Origin: Cardinalis cardinalis
Taxonomy: Eukaryota; Chordata; Aves; Passeriformes; Cardinalidae
DNA: 64,000 nt
Direction of reading: 5' to 3'
NCBI GenBank assembly: GCA_014549065.1
Contig: JACDOX010000156.1
Span: 374,544 to 438,543 of the forward strand
A model generated the notes under the pieces. That model worked only from the letters and a program-made list of their open reading frames with translations. It searched no databases and was not told where the DNA came from. Below, piece after piece: positions 62,913 to 64,000 of the stretch. The first letter of the stretch is position 1, and each line of letters opens with the position of its first letter. Position numbers and translations under genes: made by a program.

Positions 62913-64000
62913 ACAGGTATGTATCCCAGTAATAATTTAGGGCAAAAAAAGGCAGATGGGTTTTAGATGGAGCCAGGAAATACATCTGGTCCGTGCCCAT
63001 ATGCTCTTGCTATGCTCTTCCATTTTATTAAAGTTAATATAGAAATGCTGATGATCAAAAGATGAAATTTTGCAGAAATTGATGGATGATCATTCCATAA
63101 TCAATCATTAACAAAGACAGATAACAGAACATGCAAAATTCAGTGGAATTTTTGACTTGTTTGTGTTAAGGATACATGATCTTACAATATAAAGAAAAAT
63201 GTGTAATTTTACTACCTACTGAGCTGCAATTTGTCTATTATTTTAAAGCCTCCTTCATGTTAGACTTTCAGAAAATAAAAAAAAAATATATATAGGAGAT
63301 GTGAATTATCCTACAGCAATGTAAGGCAAGACATTTTGAGAATTTTCTGTAAAATTTGAGTTTTAGTTTTTGAATCAGTTTTGAGAATAAGGGAAGAAAT
63401 TTGTCTTCAGTGTTGGTAATCCCTTGCATAAAAAGAAAATGGAAATCATGTCCAATACATTCTCTTCTTGTTATGTCAACTTTAGTGGATTTTGGTTTGA
63501 AAACCTAGCTGTCAACAGTGACCACAGTGATTTGAAAGAGTTGTTAATAAGAACACAAAAACATGTAATTCATAAACATTTCAATCAAACCATTGAAGAG
63601 AGGGAAATTATTAAGCAGTACACAGAAACATCCATGGCAAGAAGATATAAATCGAACTCTTTCATTTGAGCCCTTTCCTCTACTTGATTTTCCAAACTCT
63701 TGAGACCAGAGAGAATAATTATATTCCTTAGGGAAATCTTTTGTAAACAAAGGTACTGTAATATTTCTTTGATTTAAGAGATTGTCCTCTGTTTGTCATT
63801 TTCCTGAAATCTGAAGTCCCAGTGCCAGTACCCATTGTAAGCAAAGCAGTCAACACATTCCCATTCCCAACATTCCCACTTTGCTTCCCATTTTACCAAT
63901 GAATGCTAATCAAAATATTGTAGGGAGCCCATTTATGTATCTTTGGGCATGTTACCACCTACATAGCCTATCACAAGCTTCCCAAACACAAGACATCATA
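62913..64000. other. Unclassified sequence
   Basis: Nothing recognised. An 81-codon open frame at 63424-63669 (+) has no motif or splice support. Confidence 0.45.

Noticed and set aside
1..64000. CRISPR array, operon or prokaryotic mobile system
   Set aside because: No regularly spaced repeats, no dense same-strand genes and no ribosome-binding-site pattern; repeats are avian.

Overview
The window reads as bird nuclear DNA, most likely from a passerine-like species. It is AT-rich and intron-poor in signal. Its recognisable repeats are CR1 LINEs with the typical avian 3' tail, LTRs of endogenous-retrovirus type, and one SINE with a tRNA-Ile-like head joined to a CR1-like tail (the arrangement of TguSINE1 of zebra finch). 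No bacterial or viral gene organisation, operon, CRISPR array or structural RNA gene is present. No complete protein-coding gene can be read. Most of the sequence is old non-coding DNA, either intergenic or inside very long introns.

Layout. 1-545: the 3' part of an avian LTR element that starts before the window. 546-3869: unclassified sequence with one short, very regular hairpin at 1398. 3870-6535: a nearly full-span but decayed CR1 LINE on +, with endonuclease and reverse-transcriptase remnants. 6536-18160: mostly unclassified sequence, with a block of conserved-element character at 10.5-11.1 kb and a CR1 tail at 15.1 kb. 18161-18290: the SINE on -. 22.8-23.5 kb: a candidate LTR ending in a perfect palindrome, followed by a tetranucleotide microsatellite. 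25.3-26.0 kb: T/G-rich and AT-palindromic simple sequence.

28.4-28.7 kb holds the best gene evidence: a minus-strand open block with a good splice acceptor, a stop codon, and a polyadenylation signal 60 bases beyond it. Three weaker minus-strand exon-like blocks lie at 30.6, 34.4 and 39.1 kb. 40.4-41.26 kb: a minus-strand CR1 that has lost its whole reverse transcriptase. 41.27-42.04 kb: a minus-strand LTR with a CpG-dense upstream part and a duplicated TATA-like box. Plus-strand exon-like blocks lie at 43.86 kb (strong splice donor), 53.08 kb (coiled-coil peptide) and 54.99 kb. 59.5-60.7 kb looks like a cluster of conserved non-coding elements of the kind found around developmental regulator genes.

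The pieces do not form a pathway. The plausible biology is regulatory (putative enhancers), repeat history, and perhaps two short, spliced, lowly supported genes on opposite strands. I did not find a convincing new biological system. The exon candidates, the SINE and the LTR with twin TATA boxes most deserve a second look. Functional calls rest on reading motifs by eye; no alignment or database search was run.
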